Assembly: GCF_036785885.1 (NCBI RefSeq)
Contig: NC_092320.1
Span: 28,645,557-28,709,556, forward strand
Direction: 5' to 3'
Length of the DNA: 64,000 nt
From: Coffea arabica
Lineage: Eukaryota; Streptophyta; Magnoliopsida; Gentianales; Rubiaceae
The notes under the pieces are model-generated. The model saw only the letters and a list, made by a program, of their open reading frames with translations, ran no database searches and was not told the DNA's origin. Below are positions 12,647-24,500 of this stretch, one piece after another. Position 1 is the stretch's first letter, and each line of letters begins with the position of its first letter. The position numbers were made by a program, and so were the translations under genes.

Positions 12647-13379
12647 CTAATATTTTGACCCGTGCTATGCACGGGGTTATATTTCAAATCAAAATAATAT
12701 TGTATATATTTATATATTGTGGTACAAAATAATAAATATATATATAGACTAAAAATTTTAAGGAAGTGTATGCTTAATATTTTGAAAAAAAATTTAATCT
12801 ATAATGACTTACATGATAAAAGAATTATTAACGCATTTAATGAGAGAGTTAGGTTAGGTGGTAAGGTGAGAAGAGTTTTCTAAAAAAAGTCAATTTATCA
12901 ATATCCGACAAAACATATATGTTTTACCCATATATCAAAACTTATAATATAAAAAAATAAATTATAACCAATTTATTTTCTTCCATTTTTAGAAAAAAAT
13001 CTTTCTCCTATCTTGTGCACTAAAATTGTTGACTGCATTTAGATTAGCATTTCATAAACTTTAACATATATTTAAAAAAAATCTCAGTAATATATGTTTT
13101 TAGAATTGTCAAAATTATTAAAAATCACCATCATTTTCCTCTTCTCTTATACGCCAGTTAGTCATCAGATACCTCCTACGACTTTCATATCTTCTATCAT
13201 GGTACCACTCTCTCTATTATTTTTTTTTGTTGTCATCTTTGTCATATCCCTGCAATCTCCTTTTTTCTTCTCTCCCTTCTCCGCCCATCCTTGTAACCCA
13301 TATTTCTTCTTCAACCTTTCCTGTTACTTTTTAACTCCTCACCATTTTCTTCCCTCCCTCCTCCCCCTATACCTAACCT

Positions 13380-13619
13380 TTTTTTTTTTTTTTTGTGGAT
13401 AAAGTGTCATTTCATTACTAAAATGGCAGAGTACAAAGAGTTACAGGCAAGCTCGGCAAGAAGCACCAAGAGGGCTATTCCCTCCCAACTTGTGTACGAA
13501 CAACTGGGGTTCCCCTACTATTCAAAAGCAAAGTAGCCCTAACCTCCCTCGGGAGCTGCTGGGGTGACGTGCTAAAAAATCCTCCTAGAGACCCATCGTT
13601 GCCAACTTATCCGCCGCGG
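13380..13619 (-). mobile_element. 5'-truncated LINE (non-LTR) tail
   Basis: A 240-bp insertion that starts with a T-run of about 15 bases (13380-13394), the poly(A) tail of a minus-strand retroposon. It is flanked by a perfect 17-bp duplication, CCCCCTATACCTAACCT, at 13363-13379 and 13620-13636. Just before the tail, the minus strand carries a TTTGTACTCTGCC-type sequence common in plant LINE 3' ends. GC content is clearly higher than the surroundings. No internal pol III boxes are seen, so a truncated LINE is more likely than a SINE. Confidence 0.85.
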
Positions 13620-14431
13620 CCCCCTATACCTAACCTCTAAATTCATATCCCTGCGACCCAATATATTTAACTTTACCTATCATAATGAAAATATAAAATT
13701 AAAAATTAATTACAATGGTTGCAATTATTAGCATCTAAAAATGGAAATGAAAAACTGATAATATCTATAATATCCTCAAGTACTACAATCAATATATATA
13801 TATATATATATGTACACACATACATATTTAACATAGCAAATACATATTTACATATGAAAGACAGCAATAACAAATACATAAAATAATTAATGATACCAAA
13901 AGTTATCCTTAGTGTTTGGGTTTTGCATTCTTATTCAAATCTAATGTCAAATTTGGGCAAGATATATACAAATTAAGTAGTATTTTAGGGTTGAATGTTC
14001 TATATCTTTCTCTTAAACTATAATGTTACTTTTTTTTTTAAAATTTTAGGTAGAATTGGTGTTGTTATTATCATTATTATTTTTTTTTTATCAAAAATGA
14101 ATATTTCAAAAAAAAATTTTCACGTTGAAAGGCTAGTAGTACTTTGTTTTTTATTTAGTGATTTCATAATTTGGATTTCATGAACGGTATCATTCTTGAT
14201 TTTTTAAATCCACGACATTATTTCCTTTTTGTTTTCTATTTAATTTTGCCCTTTACTTAGGATTACTAAGTTAAAAGATAAAATATTATCATTTAGTTTT
14301 TTACTTTTACTAAGTTTGGCAATGTTTTCTTTTTACTTACCCTCCTACTAATAAACTTCAAACTAAATTCCTATATAAGCGGAGTCAGCACTTTTTTAAA
14401 TTAGAAAGGCATGGAAGCTACTTCTTACTTA

Positions 14432-14567
14432 AGAAAATGTTATTTGCACTCCATTTTTTATTATTTGCAATTTCACCATTTTTTTATCATATAGTCTAAT
14501 TAATGAAAATTATATGATCAAAATGATTATTGAAGTGTGAATAACAAAAATGGAGTGTAAATAATCT
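14432..14567. mobile_element. Short MITE with TACTTA duplication
   Basis: Its ends form an imperfect ~30-bp inverted repeat containing TTATTTGCACTCC on the left and GGAGTGTAAATAAT on the right. It is flanked by TACTTA at 14426-14431 and 14568-14573. No coding capacity. It lies inside the candidate Helitron. Confidence 0.6.
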
Positions 14568-15691
14568 TACTTATTTAAATTAATAAGAAAGCATAAAAGG
14601 ATGTTATATTTGTTATCTCTTGTTATGGTCTTATAGAAGTTTGAATTGGAGTAGAATCATAAATAATGCAAGGCAATTGGAAACGTGATGGGTTGAAGTT
14701 CAAATAGGATAACATGCACGTTAACCAACAATTTGAAATGAAATGATTTTAAAAAGTAACCAATAATTTCAAATGTGAATAGTAGATGTGGAAGTTGAGA
14801 GGAATATATTTTATAAATTAAATTAAATGTGAAATGCTAGAAAAATGGAATTGGTAGCGGGAAGATACGTGAAGGCTTGTTCCTAAAAATCCCTTCTCAA
14901 ATTTATATAGATATAGATTACCACTACGAAATCACATATTCAAAATTTAGGAGCCTATTTGAATTACAATTCTCACACTGCCCACAATATTATGTGTCTT
15001 ATTGTCATAATATATTTTACTCTCATAATCAGTCACAAGATTAATGATCACTATCCATTTTCATTTGTCATCCACACAAACCAAATACAGTGAGAAAAAA
15101 AAAAAAGACCATGTATCATACTTTCACTATGGACGAATCTCACCTACAAATATTTCAATGACGCCTCACTTCCAAACTTGCAAGATTGCAAAGAAAAAAC
15201 AACTAATCACAAAACAAAGCCTAAACCGCAGTAATCCCACTAAAATACTTCAAAAGGTTCAACAAGTTTACTTCCAAGAAAAACAAGTTTCCCTAAACAC
15301 TCTTTTGTAGTACGAATTTCACAAAATTCATCAGAGTCAATTAAACCATCAAAATTGGCTTTCGTACTAAAGGTTGATTGGTGTAAAAAATGGTCGCACC
15401 TTCATACACGATTATCAAATCGAATGTATAATGTTTGTAAGTATTTCATTTTGACATCATATAAAACATGCTATTACATTCAATTCTATCCATATATCAT
15501 TCATTTTCTAATATAAATTTATATTATTATTTTAGGATCCATCTTCCACAAAAATGCAGTTCTTGATTGATGTGCACATTTTATCATACTTTGAATTATT
15601 GCTAGACAAATCTTAAATTTTAATTATGTTGGTATAATTTTTTTACTTTTTCTACTTCACCCTCTATTTTAATTTTTTTTTTAATAATGTC

Positions 15692-15723
15692 GGTGCCATG
15701 CATAGTATGGGTATTCACACTAG
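15692..15723 (+). mobile_element. Helitron 3' end candidate
   Basis: GTGCCATGCATAGTATGGG can form a degenerate hairpin. It is followed after a short spacer by CACTAG (CTAG at 15720-15723) and then T, the layout of a Helitron 3' terminus. The sequence resembles the minus-strand end at 12647 but in opposite orientation. The matching 5' end was not identified. Confidence 0.35.
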
Positions 15724-15739
15724 TTTCTAATAAGTAAGA

Positions 15740-16110
15740 CTAAAAAGAGATTTTGTGGTCGAACTTGTCGAGTTCTTCAAAGGGGAGCTCAAGTTCAGCC
15801 TTGAGCTTATTTTACTTTATTTGAGCTCAAATTCAAACTCGACCAAATCAAGTTCAATCAAGTTTTCAAGCTTGATTTTTTTAGTAATTTTTATAATTTT
15901 ATAATAAATAATTCAAATTATATTATAAATATACTATTTGATAAGGTTTGACGAGTACTCATGTTTTGATTTTTTCTACTCGAACTCGACTCGATACCTT
16001 ATCAACTAGTTTGAACTCGATTCGAACTCAGTCAACACCGAGTACAAATCAAGCCTTTGACTGAGCTATTCCGAGCTCGAGTCGAGTAATTTGATTAATT
16101 TATGCCCCTA
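15740..16110. mobile_element. Remnant rich in GAGCTC/ACTCGA motifs
   Basis: This stretch is studded with degenerate GAGCTCAAG, ACTCGAACTCG and CTCGAGTCGAG motifs and ends with ATGCCCCTAATTA. Its complement, TAATTAGGGGCAT, resembles hAT-type ends. No matching left end was found, so it may be a truncated non-autonomous hAT. Confidence 0.3.
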
Positions 16111-17010
16111 ATTAAATCTTCATTTAAATGGGCATAAGATTTTATTACTTGTTTAGCTTTTATTTGATGACTAAATATTTTTTAAATAAACTTGTTTACT
16201 TTTTCATTATACAATTAATTCTTTTAATTTTTAAACTGACAATATTTAGTAGTTAAACAATTATTTTATTTTTAAAAAATAAAATAATACAAATGATGTT
16301 ATAACCTTGAAAACAAGTGACACAATTTTATTTTATATTTGACTATATAATTTATTTGTGTAAAAGTACAATAAAATGAAATCAAATCTTCTATTATATT
16401 TATCTATTCATTATCTAAGTCCAATAATTAGTATCTAAAAGAGCTTTATTAGCTATTTTACGTATATTAAAATTACTATTTTATATTTATAAGTATTATT
16501 TTAATACCCACCAGTTACCCACTTACCCTGTCTCTCTGCCAGTTCCTTACAAAAATTGGATCTAATAACTATGCTTACGGTGTAGAAAAAATGTGGATTG
16601 GAACCTACTGCTGTAATGTAAGTACCCAATCCATTACTTAATCTCTCAGGTCACAGACTTATTTTGTGTACCCGGATTTTTCAAATTGAATTGGGCTGGT
16701 CGTAACTTAGTCTTCATATAGCCAGCCCATTAGAATAAATGCTCATTATCCTTTTGTCTATCCACGTAAGATGAAATAGACCAAGGCAATTAAAGAGGAG
16801 ACCCAATTTTAAAGTCTGATATTGGATCACACGCCCAATCCGGACCACCCTACGCATACTCTGTGAGGAAGAGAGCGTATACTTTTTCTCGGCCCAAAAA
16901 CATGCAAACATATCTTTTTTTTTTTTTTTTACATGTTTGTATGAATGTCCCGCCTTTAGGCATTACACCAATAACATTACATTAGGTTATAAATTTATGT
17001 TAGGATGACT
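16111..17010. other. AT-rich non-coding stretch
   Basis: No gene recognised. A T-run lies at 16915-16930 and is not associated with a visible target duplication. Confidence 0.5.
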
Positions 17011-17022
17011 TAATTACATACT

Positions 17023-17070
17023 TTTTTTTTTTTTTTTAGGTGTGTCCCGCAGGGAGTGGACCCCGCAGAC
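17023..17070 (-). mobile_element. 48-bp SINE stub with target duplication
   Basis: The insertion consists of a T-run (17023-17037) plus 33 bases, flanked by TAATTACATACT at 17011-17022 and 17071-17082. The 33 bases are the exact complement of the 3' end of the SINE at 61385-61510. It is therefore an extreme 5' truncation of that family, inserted in minus orientation. Confidence 0.85.
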
Positions 17071-17082
17071 TAATTACATACT

Positions 17083-17509
17083 CTAGTTTGCATCTCATGG
17101 TTTTTAATTATTTATAGTATAATATAATTTAGTCAATTGTTCTAAGAAACTAGAACACTTTTTGTTACAGTGATGTATATTACAAGCAATCATGGATGCA
17201 TACATTCATGTGAATAAATGCGATATATGGGATTTCTTCATAAAAATCTGATCGTGGTTAATTTATGAAGAATTAGAATCACGTAATTTACCTCCTCTAA
17301 GATTTGACCAATCAGCTAATCAATCCCATGGTTTATTCGAATTAAATAAACCTTTCCACTCATAATTTTGTAACGAACAACCACTAACCATTAGTAAATG
17401 TGATTGTCTAAATTGGCAATGTCAAAATCTATGTAATTAAGCTCCCAAAATACCCTTGAACCTAGTACCTCATCTCCTTTCCCTTGTTTCCTACTTTCCT
17501 CTCTTCTAG

Positions 17510-17562
<53 letters not shown>

Positions 17563-18032
17563 GCAAGAGTCAATCAAATTTCTTCACCTCATGAAGTAGT
17601 TCTAAACTTCCATTGCCTCTGAAGTATCCACTAATTTCTTCTTTCTCAAACCACAATAATGAATTCTTCTTTTTCAATTCTCTCTATTTTTCCTTGCTTT
17701 ATATTCAAAGACGAAAAAATAGAACAAGAAAGGATTAAATGAATGCTAACACTAGATATTGATTACCATCTTCATTAATTAAAAATTTTCAAACTCCATC
17801 AAAATACTTCAACTATTATCACAAACAAACTCCCAACCTCGGTTTTGAACCTTCTATGGAAGGAGAAAAGAAAGCAAACAAAATTTATGCATGATACAAT
17901 TCCAATCACGAGCTTGAACAAGTTCTCTAATTCTGGAAATTGAGACCCAAATTTCATGTGTCTCAACCTTTTTCTTTATGTGCTTGTAAATAGAAAATGA
18001 GAATATATATGGAGGAGGAAGAACATAATATC
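17083..18032. other. Non-coding stretch with (CT)n
   Basis: No gene recognised. The main structure is the CT microsatellite at 17511-17559. Confidence 0.5.
17511..17559. repeat. (CT)n microsatellite
   Basis: About 49 bp of pure CT dinucleotide repeat, preceded by a pyrimidine-rich tract. A minus-strand open frame through it encodes only an Arg-Glu run and is an artefact of the repeat. Confidence 0.95.
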
Positions 18033-18035
18033 TAA

Positions 18036-18551
18036 GGCACTGTTTATTTTGAGCGAATGGAAGGAAAAGGAAAGAAAGGGAATGTGATTGGAAATGATAT
18101 TATAGGGGTGACTATCCCACGTTTGTTTGTACTAATAGATGCTGCTAGGCTTCTTTACCCTCCCCAAGAAAAAAAAAAGATAAGGAAATGGAGGGATAAG
18201 ATTTTTCGTGTTTGGATTGATTTTTGAGAAGGAAAAGGACAGGGAGGAAAAAGGAGGAAAAAAATTTAGTTATTTTTGTCAGCTTACTTTCTATCCAAAA
18301 GTAAGTAGAAACGAAAGAAAAGGACACCAAAATTAATGAAAATTATGAAATTCCTAAAAAACCTATTAAGTATTTAAAAATTAAAATTTTAAACTATGAA
18401 TAAAAATGTAATTAATACATGATAATTTCCTTTTCTTTCCTTTCATAATCCAAATAAGATGGATGGAATCTAGTTTCCTCTACTCTTTTTTCTTTTCTTC
18501 TGGAGTTCTTTTCTTTCCTTTCCTTCTCTTTCCTTCAATCGAAACGGTGCC
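18036..18551. mobile_element. Tourist-like (PIF/Harbinger) MITE
   Basis: A 516-bp element with terminal inverted repeats: left GGCACTGTTT followed by a GGAAGGAAAAGGAAAG stretch, right the mirror CTTTCC-rich stretch ending AAACGGTGCC. It is flanked by TAA at 18033-18035 and TAA at 18552-18554. A TAA duplication with GGCACTGTTT-type ends is the hallmark of Tourist-like MITEs. There is no coding sequence. Confidence 0.75.
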
Positions 18552-18554
18552 TAA

Positions 18555-19980
18555 GATCAAATAATTGAAAAAAGCAAGAGCAAGAGGAGATAGTAGTAAT
18601 GGTAGATGCATAACAGTAGTGACGGCAGTAGTGTTGATTGCATCCACAACATCAGGAAAAGCGAAGATAGTAGTGGTAGTGGAGTGACTTATTTTTCTAT
18701 CCCTTATTCTTACCAGATCTTATGTTTATCTTTTGGTAGTATCTTTCAAATTTGAATCATTTTTGTTTTTATTTAATACATTTATCATTTTTCTACCTTC
18801 AACAATTTTTATTTTGGCTAAATCCCAAGGATTGGTCACTAGTTTGGCCGAACTCAAGAGAGGTAAATCTAATGACCTTGATTAGGTCGAAAACTTAAGG
18901 GACATTTGTGTGCAAGTCTAAGTTCACCTTGTAATCCACAATTCATTTTGTCATCTTGAAAATTTGGACTCAGCTTGGCTTGAAATACCCGACATTTAAG
19001 AGGGATAAATTCAGGCTTGTTAAAACTCGGTTGATAAACCTAAAGATAAGGTAGCATCTCAATTCTATTATCTTATGGCAACTCGAGGATCAATCTACAA
19101 AATTGTCATTTGAAAATTGAAAATTGAAATACTTAAATTCTGGAGTTTTCAATGCAATAGACTCAGCGCCAAAAGTATTTAGCTAGCCAGAAGTTTAGAT
19201 GTCATCATGTGCTTCTCACGTGTATCTTGTAGTTGGTTTTTTCGGGCCGGTCGTTGATGTGGGTTGGGGTTGTTTTGGAAAATTTTAATAGAATGTGCAA
19301 TGCAAAGAGGTAAAGAGAGTTCTCTATCAAGATATATAATTAAATGTTAATTAGGGGATTAATATTGTCCTTACAACCCAAAAAGGGAATTTGGGTGTCA
19401 AAATAGAATCAACCATGTCATCAGATGGACAAAATTGTATTCTCCACACATTCCGTTGCTTTTAATTTCCTGAATTTGTGAACAAGAATGAACTTTTTGA
19501 ACATTCCATTTATTACCTTTGCTCGTTATTCTTTAATAATAACCCCTCTCTTACTTTGTAGTAATTGCTTTCATGTGGAGAATTTATAGGTTGCTGCACC
19601 TACACAATGCTAGCTTCTTTTTAGGGATAATTTGTTCGTGTAAATCTAATCCATTCTAACTTTACTCATTCGCCTTCATGGATATTTTTATAATTAACTC
19701 TCACCCATAATTGCATTAATTACTTGGAGTTTTTTAACCATTAGTTATTTCTTGTTAGATCAGCGGAAGAATCAGGTCAATCAAGTTGACATTGCTGCAA
19801 ATGCCAAACGAGGACTAAGCATCTGATTCTCTCTCTTTTTTTTTTAACCTTGGTCATTAAAGAATTGGATTATTTATCTCACTTGTGCACCAAAATACCT
19901 CCTGCTTGCTATCCCACATCGACAACTACATAGAGCGATGCAAAGTTTATAAGAAATAGATCTCGCCACAAAGGTCACGA
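18555..19980. other. Non-coding stretch, nothing recognised
   Basis: No gene, domain or paired terminal repeat was found. Confidence 0.45.
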
Positions 19981-20380
19981 CCTTACTTGAACAGGATCTG
20001 TTCTATAGGCTCGTACCTCTGTGTCCTTGAGTTCTAAGGAGACAGGAAACCAAGTCTGGTGGATGAAATATGACCGCTTGACCAGAGCGTGATTAACAGC
20101 TCTTGTTGCTCGGCTTCCGAGCTGCCAGGACAGTAGAGGATCGTTCCCAGCCCTTCGCTCTGGCATTGGTTGGGGTGGTCTTGCGGTTGTCTGACAGACT
20201 CTCCCATCTCTTTTTGCAATTTTCTTTCTGGGTCTTCCTCAAAGGTCGGAGAAGACGGGCAATATTTTTGGTTTCTAGCAGAAAGCTTTCCTTGCTGACT
20301 TATAACAAAATTTCTCCAATTATTCTTACCAGAAGCCCAGAAGAAATCTGTGAATTCCCAACTGTAATTAGGCATTAACA
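19981..20380 (-). other. Unrecognised higher-GC segment with 113-codon ORF
   Basis: The segment is less AT-rich than its flanks and holds a minus-strand open frame of 113 codons (20375-20034). I recognise no domain in it. It may be a decayed retrotransposon or gene fragment; the overlapping plus-strand frame is equally unremarkable. Confidence 0.25.
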
Positions 20381-21362
20381 GGAAAGGTTGAATTTGTTGG
20401 AGTGTTTTTCACATTGTAGTTTCAACAGCCAACCATAAATTTCTCCTTTACCGAGCTTGCAATATTTCCCCTTTAAGGACTAGTTTTAGGCAAGTGAAAA
20501 CGTGGAAATTTTGGCAAATATCCTTTCAAGATTGTAAGCATTAGCAGTTTACTACTCCTTTCCCTGGTTGTCTGCTAGGAAATTACAGCATAGTGAGCTC
20601 ACGAAATTTTAGCTAACTGTTGTAGGAAATTTTGACAAGCATCAGTAGCTACATATTTAAGTGTGCATCATTGGTTAATGAACTTGTAACAGAGAATATC
20701 CCACCTAGACAGTAGCAAGCATTTTGGACTTGCTAATGGGGATTTTAGATGCTAGTAAACCCATTAGTATGTTTAAAAGTCCACAATCTATCCTCTAAAA
20801 GAGGGTAGTAGAACGCTTTCTGAGTAGATGCAGATGCAGATGCAGGTTGTAACATGTTAGTAGTGGGACGGAGTAGTACTGTGGCAGTCGGTAGCTTCTT
20901 CTTTTTTTTTTTAATTTTTTCTTTTTTTGGGTAACACTTGTCCTACTAATACTACTTATAGATTCTTAAAAAAAATTTAAAAACCTTTTTGACTTTTATA
21001 TAAAAAAATTTTAAATAAAAATGTTGTAGGGACATGTAAAAATGCAGTGGGACGGAAGTGGAGAGGAAGGTGAGTGCATGCGTGAGTGTGAGAGTGAGGA
21101 GACGAAGAGGAGGTCAGAGGTGATGGAAAAAAGATAAAGGTAAAAATGGAGAGAGAGATATAAGGAGATTATATTGAACAAAAGAAGGGAAATGAGTATA
21201 TTGGTGTAGCAGTAGACTAGTAGCAGTGTATCTTCTCTCATTCGTCACATGTCCCTCAACACCCTTATCTTCTTCTCTAGTCACTCTTTTTTTTTTTCCT
21301 TCTTATCATTTCAAAGCCGCTGCTACTACTACTACTGATGAGGAAAATTCCGCTCAAAAAAA
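20381..21362. other. Non-coding stretch, nothing recognised
   Basis: No gene recognised. A minus-strand open frame at 21011-21241 is Leu/Ser-rich and lacks any domain. Confidence 0.4.
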
Positions 21363-21620
21363 GGCTGTCGGGCTGACTTGAAGTTTTTTTTAAAAAAAAG
21401 AAACTGCAGCCAGCCAGATGTTTTGGAAATTTATCATGGCTGCCAGGCTTACTTGAAGTTAAAAAAAAAAAAGAAGCTGCAGGCTGTCGGGCTGACAGCT
21501 CGGCAGATTTTTTTGCAGATTTCCAATGGCTATCGGGCTGAACTAGCCCAGCTGCCAAACATTTATTTAAAAAAAAAAGATTCTCTTGCTTGCCGAGCTG
21601 ACACAGCCCGGCAGGCATAG
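21363..21620. repeat. Imperfect GCTG/CGGGCTGAC repeat cluster
   Basis: A motif of the form GGCTGtCGGGCTgAC recurs near 21363, 21438, 21481 and 21527, and in complement near 21590-21615, separated by A-runs. The first two occurrences begin ~75-bp units that align further (ACTTGAAG, A-run, GAARCTGCAG). Short palindromes such as GCCGAGCTGACACAGCCCGGC sit between units. Origin unknown. Confidence 0.5.
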
Positions 21621-22097
21621 TTTTGTACCAGAACTCTGTCAGAATGTTATTGTTGCGATTTTTTTTTCGAACAACAATCAGAGGAATTAGCCTATAAAAT
21701 GACTAATCAGTAGAGAAACTGCTGTATTTGCCGGCAAACTCAAACTGTTTCGTAAACCTAAAGGTTTGAGCACATCAGTTTTAGAAACCTTTTTCGATTA
21801 TTTGATTTTTCCTGAAGAAATTTTTGATATCATACGTGACAAGAATCCCCATAAAAGATGCATATCCCTGTGTTACATTCTGTGAATGCTTTTGTCAATT
21901 AGGAATTTAAATGTCAGTCCATGCAGTTACTGAGTCCAATTTTTTAGAAAAAGAAAGAAAAAAATTTCTTGAACTGATTACATAAGCAGGGGAGGAAAAA
22001 TGAAAAAGTGTATCAAATGTGAGAAAATCAAACCTCATCGTCATTTCAAATGTACTTCAGTATCATCCATAATACAATTCACAGTGATAGTCAACAA

Positions 22098-22790
22098 TAT
22101 TTTAAAAGGTGAAGGCGTTGGACAGGGCATTTTATGTCTGTCCAAACGAAGCGAATGCCCCGAGGCGTGGGGCACAAGTTCCACAAATTTTGATTTTTTA
22201 ATTATATAAAAAATAAAATATAAAATAATACTACAACATTATAATATATATATACACACACACACATATGTATATGTATATGTATATACATAGTGTGTGT
22301 GTGTGTATGTCACTAATAAATATAAAAAACTGATAAAATTACGAAAATTACAAAAATATTGTTGTTGTCTAATGAGTAAGATCACAACATAACTGTAACT
22401 CATACAATAGTCATCTAGAATCATGTTAATAAAAAATAGTTATATTATCGAATCAAAGAAAAGCACAAAAAAAGGAAACATAGTCATGAATGGTTTTATC
22501 TTATATTTTTCTCAAACTATTTCCAATGAGAAAATAAATGGAATCATTTTTCAAAATTATTAAACAATAATAAGGGCAGCAAACGAAGATAAGGAAGATG
22601 AAATAGTAAAATCAAAGTTCAAAATTTAAAAATACAAGAAAAATATAAAAACGCCCAACGCTCCAAACGTCTGGGCGTTCGCCTCACATTACAAGGTAAA
22701 CACCCAACAACGCTTACGCTCCATTCAAACGCTCTGAGATATTTGGGACTCATCACGTCATGGGGCTCGCCCAGCCTCAAAATAGTGGTA
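22098..22790. mobile_element. Possible MITE with GC-rich ends
   Basis: The middle is extremely AT-rich but both ends are GC-rich. The left carries GAAGGCGTTGGACAGGGC and GAGGCGTGGGGC; the right carries ACGCCCAACGCTCC and GGGCGTTCGCCTCAC, roughly in inverted relation. No target duplication was found, so borders and class are uncertain. A (TATG/ACAC)n tract lies at about 22253-22307. Confidence 0.3.
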
Positions 22791-23029
22791 GTCAAAACTT
22801 TCTATTGTGGTACAAAATACTAACTAGACACCTGAACACATCCCCTCCCTCCCCCCTCAACACTTCGATGAAATCCCAATGGCAAAAAACATTTAAATTT
22901 AGCTAAATTAGAGAATCCTTGTACGAATATTTTGACATGGCTTAAACAATCAAGCTTTGGATTACCAAAGGTTATCAATTCAATCGTCTAAAAAAGAAGT
23001 ACAATCAATGTCTTGCAGTGTTAGTCTTG

Positions 23030-24500
23030 TGAGGCTTCGAAAATTATTTTCATATCTTTTATTTTAATTGCCTTGTCTTAAATTCTTGGTTGATTTAATA
23101 GTTGAATTTTGATTTCTATTCTATTGCCTCATTCAATGTGTTGCATGTTGAGTTTCATAGTGCATTATATTAATGTGACCAACTAGTAAGTTGTGTGCAA
23201 TAAATTTGGTGGATAAGAGGGAGTTTTGTACAAAAGGGATTATATGTTAAGAGATGTTAAGAGTTAATTGGAGGAGAGTTAGATATTTTGGTGATTTAGA
23301 GACAATTAGATAGATTTTACTCCTTGTTTTGCCACTTGTCAATCATCTAAGGACCCTTGACCAAGACTAAATTTCATTCTTATCCAACCAACCTTTTATT
23401 TCATCACCATTTCTTCTTCTTTTCTTCTTGTCTTGGCCAGAAATAGGGAGAGAAAAACACAAATTTCAAGCCTTGATTTCTTGTCTAATTAGTGAGAAAA
23501 CAAGAGAGAAACCCTAATCCACTTCGTAAATCCTTGAGTCAAGTTTGGAGGGAAGCTCTTGGAGGAGTTCTTGGAGAAGAAGTTTTGCAACTTTCTTTAC
23601 TAGCTTTCCATCCTAGGTTTTGGAGATAAAGAGGTAAAACTTGTTAGGAAAACTATCTTTCTTCCCTTATCCTTGAGTTTATTTGGTGTATGATGTTATA
23701 GGAGCAAAAAGGGAGGAATTTTATGGAGGGTTTTTAGCTGTTTTCAAGTTGTCTTCTTGATAGTTTGTTGCTGGAAAGTTTTCAGCTTTATATGTGTGGT
23801 TAGATCATTAGTTTACAAGTTTTATATGAGGATTTTGGTGGATTTCTTTGTTAAGATTCATGCTATATGCTTCTTTATATGATAAAGAAGAAGTATTATG
23901 TATGCTCCATGGAAATCTTAGTAGCTTGATGGGGAATTATTATGGTGAGTTTGACATATGCTTCTATGTGGAAATATTAGTAGTTTTATGGTAGTTTTTG
24001 AGATATTCTTGCTCAACCCACTTTAGAATGACCTCATTGTTATTTGTATGTTGGAGTTGAGCCTAAACAAAAAGGTTAAGATGAGCCAAAAATCTACTTT
24101 CCAAGTTATTTTCTTGATAGAAAGTTTCAACTTTGGAACCAAGAGAATTTTGTTCCACTTTCTTCAAAATTTTTAACTATGTTCAAGATATTTTTGCCCC
24201 ATATATTACTTGAAACGTTGATCTAGTATACATGCAGTTTTTCACTTGATTTTACTGAGAAAACCTTGTGAACTTTGAAGGAAAATACGAGATATGTTTG
24301 CTGGAAATTTGATAGCTTGAGTAATGGTTTACGAACTCAATTGTAGTTGCCTTTGGCCTTGGGTCTTGATGGAATTTTGATATCTTATTCCTTTTTGCTC
24401 TACTATATATGTAATGGGTTACATGTTGAGTTCTTGATTTTTACAAGAGAGAAACATGTGAAATTTGGGAGTGGGAGTTGGATGGTTTGTTTGAAACTTG
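23030..24500. mobile_element. Partial LTR related to solo LTR at 33698
   Basis: The start TGAGGCTTCGAAAATTATTTT matches the start of the 33698-36658 LTR. Similarity then continues block by block (for example the CACTTGTCAA, CTTGACCAAGAC, CCTTGAGT and TTTGGAGG segments) for about 1.47 kb. It stops at the CACTACTAGAAAAA motif at 24501, where another element begins, so roughly the last 1.2 kb of the LTR is missing. This is a degenerate older copy of the same family. Confidence 0.65.

Larger units (their letters stand above)
12647..14917 (-). mobile_element. Candidate non-autonomous Helitron
   Basis: Read on the minus strand, the segment would start TCTATATCTATATAA at 14917 and end at 12647. Just before that end is a perfect 7-bp-stem hairpin, CCCGTGC-TAT-GCACGGG (12659-12675 on the plus strand). 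Helitrons start with TC, end with a GC-rich hairpin about 10-12 bases before CTRR, and insert between A and T. Here the final four bases are TTAG rather than CTAG, the 5' neighbour is A and the 3' neighbour is T. A related hairpin end lies at 15692-15723 in the opposite orientation. No Rep/helicase coding is visible. The 5' end is the less certain of the two. Confidence 0.45.

Noticed and set aside
13094..13402. 102-codon plus-strand ORF rich in Phe, Ser and Pro
   Set aside because: Arises from a pyrimidine-rich tract and runs into the poly(T) of the LINE insertion; no domain.
17391..17573. Minus-strand ORF with an Arg-Glu repeat
   Set aside because: Translation of a (CT)n microsatellite, not a protein.
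19911..19990. Possible Cassandra/TRIM element from a TCCCACATCGAC motif
   Set aside because: That motif is common in plant retroelements; no 5S-like segment or paired LTR was found.
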